Assembly (NCBI RefSeq): GCF_026625565.1
Contig: NZ_CP112998.1
Location: 808,501-872,500 of the forward strand
DNA: 64,000 bases
Source of the DNA: Dyadobacter pollutisoli
Lineage (GTDB): Bacteria; Bacteroidota; Bacteroidia; Cytophagales; Spirosomataceae
Direction of reading: 5' to 3'
In this document: piece by piece, positions 26,534 to 35,721 of the stretch
Numbering within the stretch: position 1 is the stretch's first letter
Layout: every line of letters starts with the position of its first letter
Translations under genes and position numbers: made by a program
The notes under the pieces: model-generated
The model's input: the letters and a program-made list of their open reading frames with translations, nothing else
The model's database searches: none
Told to the model about the DNA's origin: nothing

Positions 26534-27447
26534 TTATAATTTGAAAACAAAGCTTGGAGTGACGATCCAGGAACGTGTTAGCCCATCGGGACGGACGGCA
26601 CGTACAACTACTGGTGCACCGGCAGCAAAGCTTATGCTGAACCTGGGGGCAGTATATTACACAAAGGCTGTCAGGTTCAAGGTAATCCCTCCGCTGCCCA
26701 CAATAGCATATTCCTTTCCGGCTCCATCGCCCCCTTGTCGTTTCCCGAGATCAGTAGCGGGCCAGCTGAGAAAGACCATTTGCCGCTTGTATAATGGCCA
26801 TCGGCGCTGAGCAGTATGTCGGCCTTTCGCCTTAGCTCGCGGGAACTGAAATACCGATTGTATGCCATCCCTGCGGAGGGGACTGTCCGGCTATGTATCC
26901 GTTACTATTGTACTGAAAGATCGGTTGTTGGTAACCGGTTGCAATAGAGAGGTACTGCCACCGCTTTAACACCAAGTATAAAATCAGTCGTGCCCAGCGA
27001 CCGTTGGTAGGGCATAGGCAAGGGCATCCCTTCTTTGCTAACAGCATCGGCACGACCAGTCCCGATCCTTGAACCTGCTGTCGCCTCCAATCAAAAGGTC
27101 CCAGAAGATTTCAAGGGGTGGGAATAGGTAATGATCGGGTCACCGATACCTGACCGCCCCTCAATGCCTGATACGATATAATAAGGGACTTTTATTTCAA
27201 CATAATCTTTGTTCTTGAACGTGTAGCTATATTCGAGCTGCGGGATATACATATAAGAACTTCGTTCCCCGTCCCTGATGGTAAAGGAAAATTCGAGTTG
27301 GGAACTGGGTCCTGTCTGCGTGAATTGCTTGCGACCTAGCGAGCCGGCGGTACAGAACCCGGCATCGGAGCATCCCTGGCCGGTTACCTGAAGATAAGGC
27401 AATAGTAAAATTGCCAGAAGTGGTATTACCCTTGTCATATCTTTCAA
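26534..27447 (-). pseudogene. Outer-membrane beta-barrel 'transporter'-like protein with nonsense and frameshift lesions
   Basis: From ATG 27447 there is a signal peptide ('VIPLLAILLLPYLQVTGQ') and then 'GCSDAGFCTAGSL', with beta-strand pairs such as 'SYMYIPQLEYSYTF'. A TGA at 27091-27093 interrupts the same frame, which then gives 'EGMPLPMPYQRSLGTTDFIL'. The frame shifts near 26970 ('TGYQQPIFQYNSNGYI') and again near 26850 ('SGKWSFSAGPLLISG'). The end, 'GAPVVVRAVRPDGLTRSWIV' then PSFVFKL and TAA 26534-26536, is a normal final barrel strand. The original protein had about 304 residues. I recognise the family only as a Bacteroidota outer-membrane protein; its ligand is unknown. Confidence 0.72.
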
Positions 27448-27509
27448 ATTTGGGTTAATTGACTAACTATAGGTAGATACGGAATTTTCAGGCTCAAAGA
27501 CTCAATAAT

Positions 27510-28460
27510 TTACAAACGACCTAACCCGCTCGTTTCGGAAGTCCATTTAAAGCAACTTCGGGACGAAGAATTGCTCGTTTGATGGCCAATAAATTCTGAA
27601 CTGCTTGATCTATCAAAGCCCAATAGCAGCTCACCGCGCAATCTTGCAATGAGCTTTTCAATGGTAAAACCCTGAACCAGGATCGAGAACAGCACAACGA
27701 TAAAGGTCACCGAAACGATGATGTCCTTATATCGGCTTGCTGGCAAAGAGAGCGCCAGTGCCACGGAGATCCCACCCCTGAACCCGCCCCAGGTCATAAT
27801 CGTAAGGGTCCTTATGCCAAGTTTTCTTTTTATCCTGAACAGGAACGCAGGCACAAAAAGGGAGACAAACCGGGCTGCCACAATTACAATGGCTGCCAGC
27901 AGGCCAACGACCAGGTAACCGGGCCGGAAATTGGCGACAACGATTTCCAGACCGATCAGCAGAAACAGTACCGCGTTCAATATCTCATCGGTCACTTCCC
28001 AGAATTTCCCCAAATAATCGCGGGTAACATCGCTCATCGCCAATGCTTTTCCCCGGTTGCCTGTCATGATCCCTGCCACCACCATGGCAAGCGGACCGGA
28101 CACATGCACATAATAGCAAAGACTGTAGCCTCCCATAACCATTGCCAGGGATATAAGGATCTCCGTTTGAAAATGGTCGATAGACTTCATTAACCTGTAC
28201 CCGATAAAGCCAATGACCAGTCCGGCCAATACCCCGCCAACAGCTTCCTCTATAAACAGGACAGCGATGCTCCCCGCACCGAAGTTCTCAATACCAACCG
28301 CAGAAATCTGCAATAAGGTAGCGAAAATGACGACACCGATCCCATCGTTAAACAGGGATTCTCCCATGATATTGGTTTCAATGGATTTTGACAGGTTAGC
28401 CTTTTTGAGGATGCCCATCACGGCAATGGGGTCAGTCGGTGAGTGTTCATTTTTATTCAT
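27510..28460 (-). pseudogene. N-terminally truncated CPA1/NhaP-type Na+/H+ antiporter
   Basis: The frame from ATG 28460 has 316 residues and enters the family at 'SPTDPIAVMGILKKANLSK', which is normally residue ~110-130 of a ~410-residue antiporter. The 'ESLFNDGIGVVIF' motif (with the transport Asp), 'FLLIGLEI' and 'MTWGGFRGGISVALALSLP' are all present, so about nine membrane segments survive. The first three or four segments are missing, and MNKNEH before the motif has no family match. The bases upstream of 28460 do not encode the missing part. The C-terminal 40 residues are Ser-rich and atypical. It is most likely a 5'-deleted gene; a functional short form is unlikely but not excluded. Confidence 0.72.
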
Positions 28461-28740
28461 GTAAAGACGCGGGAGCCAGTTGAGAATCCGTATCGATTTG
28501 ACGCAATGCCAGACAGATGCGATTGATTGACCTTTTAGATTGGGGGCAAATTCCTGGATTTCTGACGCATGCCTGATCGGAATTTGCTACCTTACTGTCC
28601 GCGCTTGGTCAGATTCGGCACTGAATAGGTCAGAAGGATTTTACAACGGACGTTCGATGAACCTGAGAATTCCCGATGAGAGCACATCCGAAGTCCGGAT
28701 TTGAACACCGTTCAACGAATCTTGTTCGAAATATGGTAAA

Positions 28741-28848
28741 ATGAAGGAAAACACTATTGTCCTAAATATCTACGCAACGCTTACAATTGGCTGCCTGCTG
28801 CTGTGCATCTCCCAACTTTACAAGTGGTTTATGGATCGAAAAGAATAA
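28741..28848 (+). CDS. Possible 35-residue single-span membrane peptide
   Basis: ATG 28741 to TAA 28848 encodes a short protein with one hydrophobic stretch ('ATLTIGCLLLCISQLY') followed by a basic tail (KWFMDRKE), the layout of a small inner-membrane protein. There is no recognisable family, and the region around it contains decayed genes. It could be chance. Confidence 0.3.
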   Translation: MKENTIVLNIYATLTIGCLLLCISQLYKWFMDRKE

Positions 28849-28902
28849 ACTGGCTCCGTAATTAAAGTTATTTGAGGCCGCTTCTGGCCGCAGAGGTATA
28901 AA

Positions 28903-29469
28903 TCAAAGGGAAGAATTGCGACTTAACTCCACAGAAAAAGCTGCCTCGCAGCAAGCCTTGATCGAAATCCTTCGTTCGCCTTGCATCCTGTTGTGCTGCT
29001 TTGCAGTGAGACGGACGTACATAGCCATGGTCCTTTCGGGAAGCCGCCCGTTTAAGTAAGTCAATGTAATCTCTTTGCCACCAAAATTGCCGGTGAGAAC
29101 TCTCGGGCATCGCCGTTGGTCGACTACAATTACAAAAATCCCGGTAGAGGTGGCCGTAAAATTCCAGTCCTGCCAAAGCTGGTCACCCACCGCCCAGGCA
29201 CATCCGGCATGGGTGCATATAAGCTCGGCTCGTCAAACACCTTCGATGTTAGCAGCCAAACCGACCGCACTTGATTTCTTGCCTTGTTGAAAACGACTGT
29301 CCCTGATTAAAAGAAGGGCTTGATACTCGGACTCATGCGCAGCAAATTGTCGCTGCCGCCGGGCGAGCGTACGTTCGCGGCTTCGTAACTGTTTCTCTCG
29401 TCGATCAAGATTGCAAGCCGAAATGGCGAAAGTTAACCCCAGTAAAATCAGCGAGTATTTTAACAACAT
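28903..29469 (-). pseudogene. Lipoprotein with coiled coil, split by an in-frame TGA
   Basis: From ATG 29469 a lipobox (ISAC, Cys19) is followed by a charged helix ('LDRREKQLRSRERTLARRQ') that looks like a coiled coil. A TGA at 29233-29235 stops it. The same frame continues without shift as 'RAELICTHAGCAWAVGDQ', then 'WNFTATSTGIFVIVVDQR', 'GKEITLTYLNGRLPER' and 'NRMQGERRISIKACCEAAF', to a TGA at 28903-28905. A Trp codon (TGG) changed to TGA is the simplest explanation. The complete protein would have about 188 residues. It resembles a Bacteroidota lipoprotein type with paired cysteines of unknown role. Confidence 0.65.
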
Positions 29470-29918
29470 AACGTTGGTGATCGGAAATCTTTCTTATGAC
29501 TAAGGCAACAAAATGGAAGCGATGCAAATGCCCAGTTGAGACAAACAAGGCTCGGAAACAGGTTCCTTATCCAGTGCAAAGCACCCGTGTAACTATTCCT
29601 GCCGGCTTCCTGCTCTGACAGACGGCTGCGGCAATGCAGTACTGCCGCAGCCGCCGGTTGATTAACGGATCAATTTAATATTGGATTCACCTAGGTCGTT
29701 CTCATAGGCCTTATTTGCAGGCAATTATCTACCAAACACAGGGCTATTTTTACTGTGCAAACTGGAACATTTACAACTGCCCCGGGGGGTGGCTAATTCA
29801 CACCTATTATCCAGTCGGGCGACAACCGCACGTTCCTCTTGGCTGGCCAGTGCCGCTTAACTTCCATGTACTTAGTTTCATATATCGTAAAAGAGCGTTT
29901 AAAATCGCGCCCGTATTT
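29470..29918. other. Gap with one strong hairpin
   Basis: I see no complete gene. CGGCTGCGGCA (29623-29633) pairs perfectly with TGCCGCAGCCG (29643-29653) around a 9-nt loop; no T-run follows on either strand. On the minus strand the sequence at 29663-29718 reads KAYENDLGESNIKLIR and then TAA, a plausible gene tail with no body. Confidence 0.5.
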
Positions 29919-30503
29919 TCAATTTATTTTATCCAACAAAATCGCAGCTTTGCTAAAAAATGAGGCTATAACCTCCTTTTGATCCAGGGTGAGCCCGTCA
30001 GGGTTGATCCGTTCGGCAACCTCTTTTACAGCTTCGGCTTCCAAAGAAAGGGAAGGGTATTTTGCCATCTGGATTTCGAGCAAAGCCTCAGATAATCTGT
30101 CGGCCGCCGCACGGATATCATCGGCATGGGTTGCTTCAAGCGGATTGTCGGAGACCCTGTTTGCGTGAATCGGTACCAATGACAGGCGGTCCCCCAAATT
30201 AAACTCTGCAAAAACCGAGGCAGCCATAGTGGCCTCCATTAACTTCAACAACGCTTTGCCGTAGTATTGGTGATCGTCTTTCATCTGCTCAGCACCTTGT
30301 GCCACAAAATCCAAATAGGTAGTTATTTTAGCATCGTTTTCCTTTCTTTCGAGCAAATCGATTTCCATTTGCTCCTGAGAATTTTGAGTTCCACTGGGGG
30401 CAAAATTGTGAAAATAGATCAATAGGCCCAATCCGGTAAGGATTAGGGCCGGCAGTCCCCATAGCCATATGCGTTTTCCAATACTATCCTCTGTATCCTC
30501 CAT
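29919..30503 (-). CDS. Uncharacterised single-span membrane protein
   Basis: The chosen start is ATG 30503 (MEDTEDSIGKRIWLWG), giving 194 residues. Earlier in-frame codons read as non-coding. One membrane segment ('LPALILTGLGLLIYF') is followed by a mostly helical, acidic domain, with 'SEALLEIQMAKYPSLSLEAE' among its helices. The protein probably faces the periplasm. I do not recognise a family. Confidence 0.6.
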   Translation of the reverse strand: MEDTEDSIGKRIWLWGLPALILTGLGLLIYFHNFAPSGTQNSQEQMEIDLLERKENDAKITTYLDFVAQGAEQMKDDHQYYGKALLKLMEATMAASVFAEFNLGDRLSLVPIHANRVSDNPLEATHADDIRAAADRLSEALLEIQMAKYPSLSLEAEAVKEVAERINPDGLTLDQKEVIASFFSKAAILLDKIN

Positions 30504-31387
30504 TTTGATTGAATTTAAGTGGTTGAAAACTCGGGTTGAAATGCCCGCTCTAAACGTGCATTTAGTTCCGACTGTCCACGTAGCGCAACAGAGCACAATA
30601 GCCGCCCCTTTCTTCTTTTACTAAGCATTTGGAAGCAATCGTAATGTCTTCAACGGTTTAGGCCAAGGCGTATGCAGAAATAAGTTGCCCATCGAGCCTA
30701 AGAAATTGAAACTTCATTTCCAACCCCAGGTTCGACCCATGCTTGATTGAGCACCTATCTAGTGAAGACCAGCCTCCTAAAGATCCATTTTTTCTCGGTT
30801 AATTTCAACAACAATCGAAGTTTGTTGTTGATGCCTACCTTATTTACAAACGAAGGCTTTTCTGAACTTAAAATATTTTATGTCTGATAAGGGCATTTTA
30901 GCTGGAATAAAGATTTCGCCCCTCAGTAATCGTTTTCGGGGAAATGGTATTGCAGTTACATTGATGTCACAATCGCTTCCAGTCCTGAGCTCCTTACAGC
31001 ATAGCCTCGTATTGAGAATCAGCCGGAGAACTCAATGAATGGATGAGAGCGCACTTTATAGGTCCGCTTGGGGGGAAACCGTTTCTTTATTTCAAAACGC
31101 CTTTCAGAATTTTACCAGGTAGACGAAGATGCTGTCAAATATTGAAATCAATACGTGGGCCACATCTCTTAAAATGTATTGATCCTGACCACGGGAAACT
31201 ACCCGTTCAATGATTCGCAGTTGCAAAGACCGCTTCAAACTGCTGGTTTATCCATTTGGATAACCTCAGGAGTCTCCCTTTACAAAACGCCTGACTAAAA
31301 CTAATCATATGATTTAATTGAATAATTATTATTTACCCATTGTTTTTACTATTATAGGAACAACGGGACAGCTAATCATAAAATGCT
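30504..31387. other. 884-bp gap before the carbonic-anhydrase-like gene
   Basis: I find no gene with recognisable content. TCAACAACAA (30805-30814) and TTGTTGTTGA (30822-30831) make a perfect 10-bp stem with a 7-nt loop. A 52-codon frame at 30880-31038 has no family. The last ~80 bases are AT-rich and probably hold the promoter of the next operon. Confidence 0.45.
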
Positions 31388-32209
31388 ATGCTATACATTC
31401 CTAAAAACTGTGTCTACATGATTCTCTCATTGCTTTCGGCCCTTGGGTTGTGTTGCTGCAACCCTACTGGCAAGAAAACAATAGATGAGTCAGATAGCCT
31501 TGTTGTAACAATGGCGGACAGTACAATGGTTGGTTTCGGGCCAGATTCCACAACTCTGACTTTCGAAATGGCACTAGATTCCATCTATCAACGCGGGCCG
31601 AAAAAGGTTTTCCAGGCTTTAATGGCTGGGCATAGCCGATTTTCAAATGACTCTTCATTCGTCTATCATTCTGAAAGTAAAATCCCCGACAGCCTGGCCA
31701 GACTAAAGCCCTTTTTGGTGCTGACAGACATTGATCTTGATCAATCTGTTGAAAAGATCTTTGATATGCGCCGCTCAATGTTTATTCAGTTATCAAGCCC
31801 TGCGTGTCTGGTTGACAACAGACAGGTTGCCGCAATGGAATATGCGCTTCACTTCAGCGGGACGAAAGTCATCCTGGTCCTCTCCAGTAGCGGCAGCCGC
31901 ATTATCGGCGCAGCGCTTGACAATGTGCAAACCACGAACTTTTCAAGTATCCTAAGCGAGCTCTCACAGGCCTCAAAAGCAGCGCCCGAGTTCGCCGACC
32001 GATCCTCCGCTAATAAGGCTTTTGTGAATAGCGTTGCCCAGGGACAGGCGCGGCTTTCACTTGAAAAGATCATTCAGATGAGCCCGCAGGTAAAAATGCT
32101 CGCCGACAGCGGCAAAATTATAATGAAGAGTGCATTTTATGATGCTGACAAGCGATCGGTCACTATTCTCGACCGTGAAGCTCCGTTGAACCCATCTGCT
32201 AACCGATAG
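31388..32209 (+). CDS. Carbonic-anhydrase-fold lipoprotein without zinc ligands
   Basis: A lipobox near 'LGLCCCN' suggests a lipoprotein. Residues ~60-265 follow the beta-class carbonic anhydrase order: a motif position reading 'LTDIDLDQSVEKIFDM' (enzyme: C-S-D-S-R...IFD), the helix 'QVAAMEYALHFSGTKVILVL', the turn 'SSSGSRIIGAALDN' (enzyme: G-H-T-x-C-G-A), then 'LEKIIQMSPQVKMLADSGKI' and 'KSAFYDADKRSVTIL' (enzyme: GA.YD...G.V). The Cys of the first motif is Leu112, and the His and Cys of the second are Ser positions 166-170, so the zinc site is gone. Catalysis is therefore not expected; a sensor or scaffold role is possible. The antiporter gene begins 5 bp later. Confidence 0.65.
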   Translation: MLYIPKNCVYMILSLLSALGLCCCNPTGKKTIDESDSLVVTMADSTMVGFGPDSTTLTFEMALDSIYQRGPKKVFQALMAGHSRFSNDSSFVYHSESKIPDSLARLKPFLVLTDIDLDQSVEKIFDMRRSMFIQLSSPACLVDNRQVAAMEYALHFSGTKVILVLSSSGSRIIGAALDNVQTTNFSSILSELSQASKAAPEFADRSSANKAFVNSVAQGQARLSLEKIIQMSPQVKMLADSGKIIMKSAFYDADKRSVTILDREAPLNPSANR

Positions 32210-32214
32210 ACCAC

Positions 32215-34386
32215 ATGGCTATATTATTAAATGCAGAAGGCATGTTCGAACTGCCTCTTAGCAACCCGGTGCTCATATTTTCGCTGGTGCTTTTTATTAT
32301 CCTGTTCGTTCCACTGCTGCTCAATAAGGTCAAAGTTCCTTATGTGATCGGGCTTATCCTGGCGGGCGTGGCAGTGGGTGAGCATGGAGCAAACCTGCTC
32401 CGGCGCGACAGCAGTATCGTGCTGTTTGGGACAGTAGGCCTGATCTACATCATGTTTCTGGCAGCCCTGGAAGTTGACATGAAAGAATTCCGGAAGAACA
32501 GCTCAAAAAGCCTGGTTTTCGGAATATTTACTTTTGCCATGCCTATGCTTATAGCAGCACTGGCCGCCAGGTTTATGTTGGGTTTTAGTTGGATTTCGAG
32601 TATCCTTTTTGCTAGTATGCTTGCCTCGCACACGCTTATTTCTTATCCGGTGGCGGCCCGTTTCAATGTCCATAAAACCAAAGCCGCCATCATTGCGGTC
32701 GGAGGCACGATCATCACCGATATTCTTTCCTTGCTTGTACTGGCTGTCATTGCTAAAATGAGCCAAGGCGAGATCAATCGGGCTTTTTGGATACAGCTCA
32801 TTCTGTCAGTAATCATATTTGCGTTGATCGTATGGTTTATATTTCCCATAGTAGCGCGCTGGTTCTTTAAACATTTTGATGATAGTATTGCGCAGTACAC
32901 CTTTGTGTTGGCGATGGTCTTCCTTGGCTGCTTTCTTGCAGAGCTGGCCGGAATTGAACCTATTGTCGGCGCATTTCTCTCCGGGCTTGCATTAAACAGG
33001 CTGATCCCCCACCACTCGCCGTTAATGAACAGGATTGATTTTGTCGGTAATGCCTTATTCATACCCTTCTTTCTAATCGGTGTTGGTATGCTCGTTGACA
33101 TCCAGGTGTTGTTTAAAAGCGCCGAATCGGTAAAGGTGGCCGGTATCATGACTGCCGCTGCCCTGGTATCCAAATGGATTGCCGCCCTATTGACCCAGAA
33201 AACGTTTAAAATGAACGGAGATGAAAGAACGCTGGTTTTCGGTCTGAGTGCGGCACGTGCAGCAGCTACCCTTGCCACAGTTTTAGTGGGTTATAACATC
33301 ATCATCGGACAAAATGAACTGGGGGAGCCGATCAGACTATTAAATGAAGATGTACTGAATGGTTGTCTGATCATGATACTGATCACCTGCACGATCGCCT
33401 CCATCGAGACTAACCGGGCCGCGGTCAAGTTAGCCCGAAAACTCAATGAGGGTGTAAGTCAGGTAGCAGCTCAATCGACCCGTAATATATTAATTGCGGC
33501 CTCCAAAGAAGATACGATCGATCCTATGATTGAGCTGGCACTGTTGATGCAGCCTCGAAAGCATGAACAGAATATCTTTGTTCTTTCTGTGATCAGCGCC
33601 GAAACTGCTAACCGCGAGTCCGAGGAAAGAAGGTTACGAAAATACCAGGACCGAATGGTAGCCACAGCTGCGGCCGCAGATGTGATCGTATCGCCGCTGA
33701 TCCGTTACGATGTAAGTTATTCTTCCGGCATACAACACACCCTAGAGGAGAAAAGGATCCATGAAGTGATCATAGGGCAGCAAAAGGGTCAGCAGGTCCC
33801 GGGTTCGGTTACCGGATTAAAATCACAGAAGCTTCTTGCCAGGTGCCCACAGATTGTTTACCTGATCCACGGCATGCAGCCCCTTAACACGATAGGGAAA
33901 ATAACGGTAGTCTGCTCTAACAAAGTTGAGCTTGAAGCATCTTTCCCAGTGTTGATGCAACGGATTACCACGATTGGGAAACAGCTGAATTGTGACGTTC
34001 ATTATTACAGTACGGAAAGCACTCTTACGTCGATCAAGGCATATAATCAGGTAAACAAGGGGCCAGGGGCGCAATTTACCGTTTTTGATGACTGGGATGA
34101 TTTTCTGATACTTTCCCGTGACATCCGGACTGAGGATCTATTTGTGGTAATCTGCGCCCGTCCCGGAAACATCAGTTACCATACCGCCCTGGCAGAAGTA
34201 CCAAGGCATCTGGCCAAATACTTTGACGGGTACAACTATCTTCTGATGTACCCTGACCTTCAGGCAGATTTTTCAGTACAGACCAGCCAGACGGAACGGA
34301 CTGGTGAAATTTTGCAGAAAGGGATCGATCAACTGGGCAAAACTGGCGATAAGATCATCCGTAACATTTTAAAGTCAGGAAATTGA
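32215..34386 (+). CDS. CPA2-type cation/proton antiporter with C-terminal cytosolic domains
   Basis: The 723-residue protein has about twelve membrane segments up to residue ~395 ('FSLVLFIILFVPLLLNKVKVPY' at the start, 'FLAELAGIEPIVGAFLSGLALN' with the transport-site acidic residue, 'VFGLSAARAAATLATVLVGY'). This is the Na+(K+)/H+ antiporter fold of the CPA2 family. The last ~300 residues look like two tandem universal-stress-protein-like regions ('ILIAASKEDTIDPMIELAL', 'HEVIIGQQKGQQVPGS'), which in this family bind nucleotide and regulate transport. It lies 5 bp after the carbonic-anhydrase-like gene, so the pair are one operon. Convergent small-protein genes follow. Confidence 0.93.
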   Translation: MAILLNAEGMFELPLSNPVLIFSLVLFIILFVPLLLNKVKVPYVIGLILAGVAVGEHGANLLRRDSSIVLFGTVGLIYIMFLAALEVDMKEFRKNSSKSLVFGIFTFAMPMLIAALAARFMLGFSWISSILFASMLASHTLISYPVAARFNVHKTKAAIIAVGGTIITDILSLLVLAVIAKMSQGEINRAFWIQLILSVIIFALIVWFIFPIVARWFFKHFDDSIAQYTFVLAMVFLGCFLAELAGIEPIVGAFLSGLALNRLIPHHSPLMNRIDFVGNALFIPFFLIGVGMLVDIQVLFKSAESVKVAGIMTAAALVSKWIAALLTQKTFKMNGDERTLVFGLSAARAAATLATVLVGYNIIIGQNELGEPIRLLNEDVLNGCLIMILITCTIASIETNRAAVKLARKLNEGVSQVAAQSTRNILIAASKEDTIDPMIELALLMQPRKHEQNIFVLSVISAETANRESEERRLRKYQDRMVATAAAADVIVSPLIRYDVSYSSGIQHTLEEKRIHEVIIGQQKGQQVPGSVTGLKSQKLLARCPQIVYLIHGMQPLNTIGKITVVCSNKVELEASFPVLMQRITTIGKQLNCDVHYYSTESTLTSIKAYNQVNKGPGAQFTVFDDWDDFLILSRDIRTEDLFVVICARPGNISYHTALAEVPRHLAKYFDGYNYLLMYPDLQADFSVQTSQTERTGEILQKGIDQLGKTGDKIIRNILKSGN

Positions 34387-34431
34387 CTCGCAGTTTAAAA
34401 TCCTAAGATCAAAACAATCTATCTTCCTTTT

Positions 34432-34644
34432 TTACATTGAGTCCTGGTATGTTTTACCTCGATAATCTGCATAGAATTTACACGGGTATTTAACCGTTCC
34501 GGTCCCACGGGCTCTAGCCGTAATTTTCATACAAACCACAGTGCTGAGCGTGGAAATCTCATCCAACCAAGCATCATCTTGATACGAACCGTCGGCGATC
34601 ACGACTAATGCCAGTCCTAATGCAAACAAAAAATGTACGACCAC
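34432..34644 (-). CDS. Possible small secreted or membrane protein
   Basis: The 70-residue frame starts with a hydrophobic segment ('VVHFLFALGLALVVIADG') and ends 'YPCKFYADYRGKTYQDSM'. It lies 130 bp past a run of four small membrane genes on the same strand. I cannot place it in a family and it may be chance. Confidence 0.3.
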   Translation of the reverse strand: MVVHFLFALGLALVVIADGSYQDDAWLDEISTLSTVVCMKITARARGTGTVKYPCKFYADYRGKTYQDSM

Positions 34645-34774
34645 ATTCCTCGATTCTGAGCTTGCTCCATATCGACACCTTCTTAATGCCTAAAAATGCA
34701 GGCCATCCTAACAGCGATCAGGTTGTTGATGGCTGGCGGATAGCGTCGCCCCCAAACGGACGTTTTCTGCAATA

Positions 34775-35092
34775 CTAAAATTTATAGTATTTGGACATCC
34801 CGGAAAGGGTTATTGCTGTTCCGACCAGCACTATTGTAGTAAACGATATGCCGAAAATAAAGGCGACGCTATCATGGAAGGGCTGAACATAAAAACATAT
34901 TATTGAGAGCAAACCAGCACATATGGATAGCCCCATGGTGCATTTTCCAAACCAGGCCGCCAGACCTTTTTTATCCAATACCTTCTTTTCATCATATCCT
35001 GCAATTATGCCCAGCCACTCAAACCTCCATGTAACCAGGCTCATAGTGATGAAAATAATCCCAATAATCAGATAAACTACTCCCAATAACAT
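34775..35092 (-). CDS. DUF3784-like small membrane protein
   Basis: The 105-residue protein has three membrane segments. The pattern 'EWLGIIAGYDEKKVLDKKGL' after the first, then 'WFGKCTMGLSICAGLLSII', is the DUF3784 signature as I know it (a 'IAGYN...DK..L....GK' core). It is the last of four closely spaced genes. Function is unknown; such proteins often appear next to transport or regulatory genes. Confidence 0.7.
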   Translation of the reverse strand: MLLGVVYLIIGIIFITMSLVTWRFEWLGIIAGYDEKKVLDKKGLAAWFGKCTMGLSICAGLLSIICFYVQPFHDSVAFIFGISFTTIVLVGTAITLSGMSKYYKF

Positions 35093-35117
35093 TATGTAAT
35101 CATTGACTGTTACTTGA

Positions 35118-35423
35118 CTACCTGCGAATGTTCTTACTTTGGACCACCAAATATGAAACCAATACGACCATGTTGACCGGGATATAGCAAGCTACAATCA
35201 CCATTATCGTCTGATCCGGTAAATTTTCGACAGCATAGCCCAAAGCAATGAAGCACAGCCCTAACAGGCCTAAATAACTCCCAGCGAGTCTGGCGGCTTT
35301 CTCTTTGTCAATAATTTCACCGCCTTTAGGGACATTGCTCAGCCAACCGACTAGTCCGAAACGCCAGATAGCTATACCCAGCAAAATCACCAAAATACCT
35401 ACCGATGCCAAGACCCAGTTCAT
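35118..35423 (-). CDS. Second DUF3784-like small membrane protein
   Basis: This 101-residue protein has the same three-span layout as its downstream neighbour, with 'EIIDKEKAARLAGSYLGLLG' in place of the GYN...DK motif. It lies 25 bp from that gene and 9 bp from the next one upstream, so all are probably co-transcribed. The two look like diverged duplicates. Confidence 0.68.
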   Translation of the reverse strand: MNWVLASVGILVILLGIAIWRFGLVGWLSNVPKGGEIIDKEKAARLAGSYLGLLGLCFIALGYAVENLPDQTIMVIVACYIPVNMVVLVSYLVVQSKNIRR

Positions 35424-35432
35424 ACCGTTAAT

Positions 35433-35708
35433 TTAGCGACCAACAAATAAGCAAACTCCTAGCCAGATAAATCCGATCCTCCAGACCACAGCGGTCTTCC
35501 TGAGTCCGGTCCGGTTCCGGATCGAAAAATACAGTGCAGCTTCCAGGGAAAAAGCTAGCACTCCTGACAGGAAAAAGTATCGGAATGGCAGTCTTTCAAC
35601 CGCCACGATTTTCTCGGCTACTGTATAAAATACCGAATACAGAAAGCTTCCGATAATCATAAAGCGCCACCAATCCTGTGACAATTCTTTCTTTTGGGCC
35701 TGATCCAT
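35433..35708 (-). CDS. Uncharacterised small membrane protein
   Basis: The 91-residue product has a soluble start ('MDQAQKKELSQDWWRF') and three hydrophobic spans ('FMIIGSFLYSVFYTVAEKI', 'YFFLSGVLAFSLEAALYF', 'VVWRIGFIWLGVCLFVG'). It sits 9 bp before the second DUF3784-like gene and 13 bp after the 71-residue gene. I recognise no family. Position makes it part of a small-membrane-protein operon. Confidence 0.6.
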   Translation of the reverse strand: MDQAQKKELSQDWWRFMIIGSFLYSVFYTVAEKIVAVERLPFRYFFLSGVLAFSLEAALYFSIRNRTGLRKTAVVWRIGFIWLGVCLFVGR

Positions 35709-35721
35709 GATGCATAAATTG

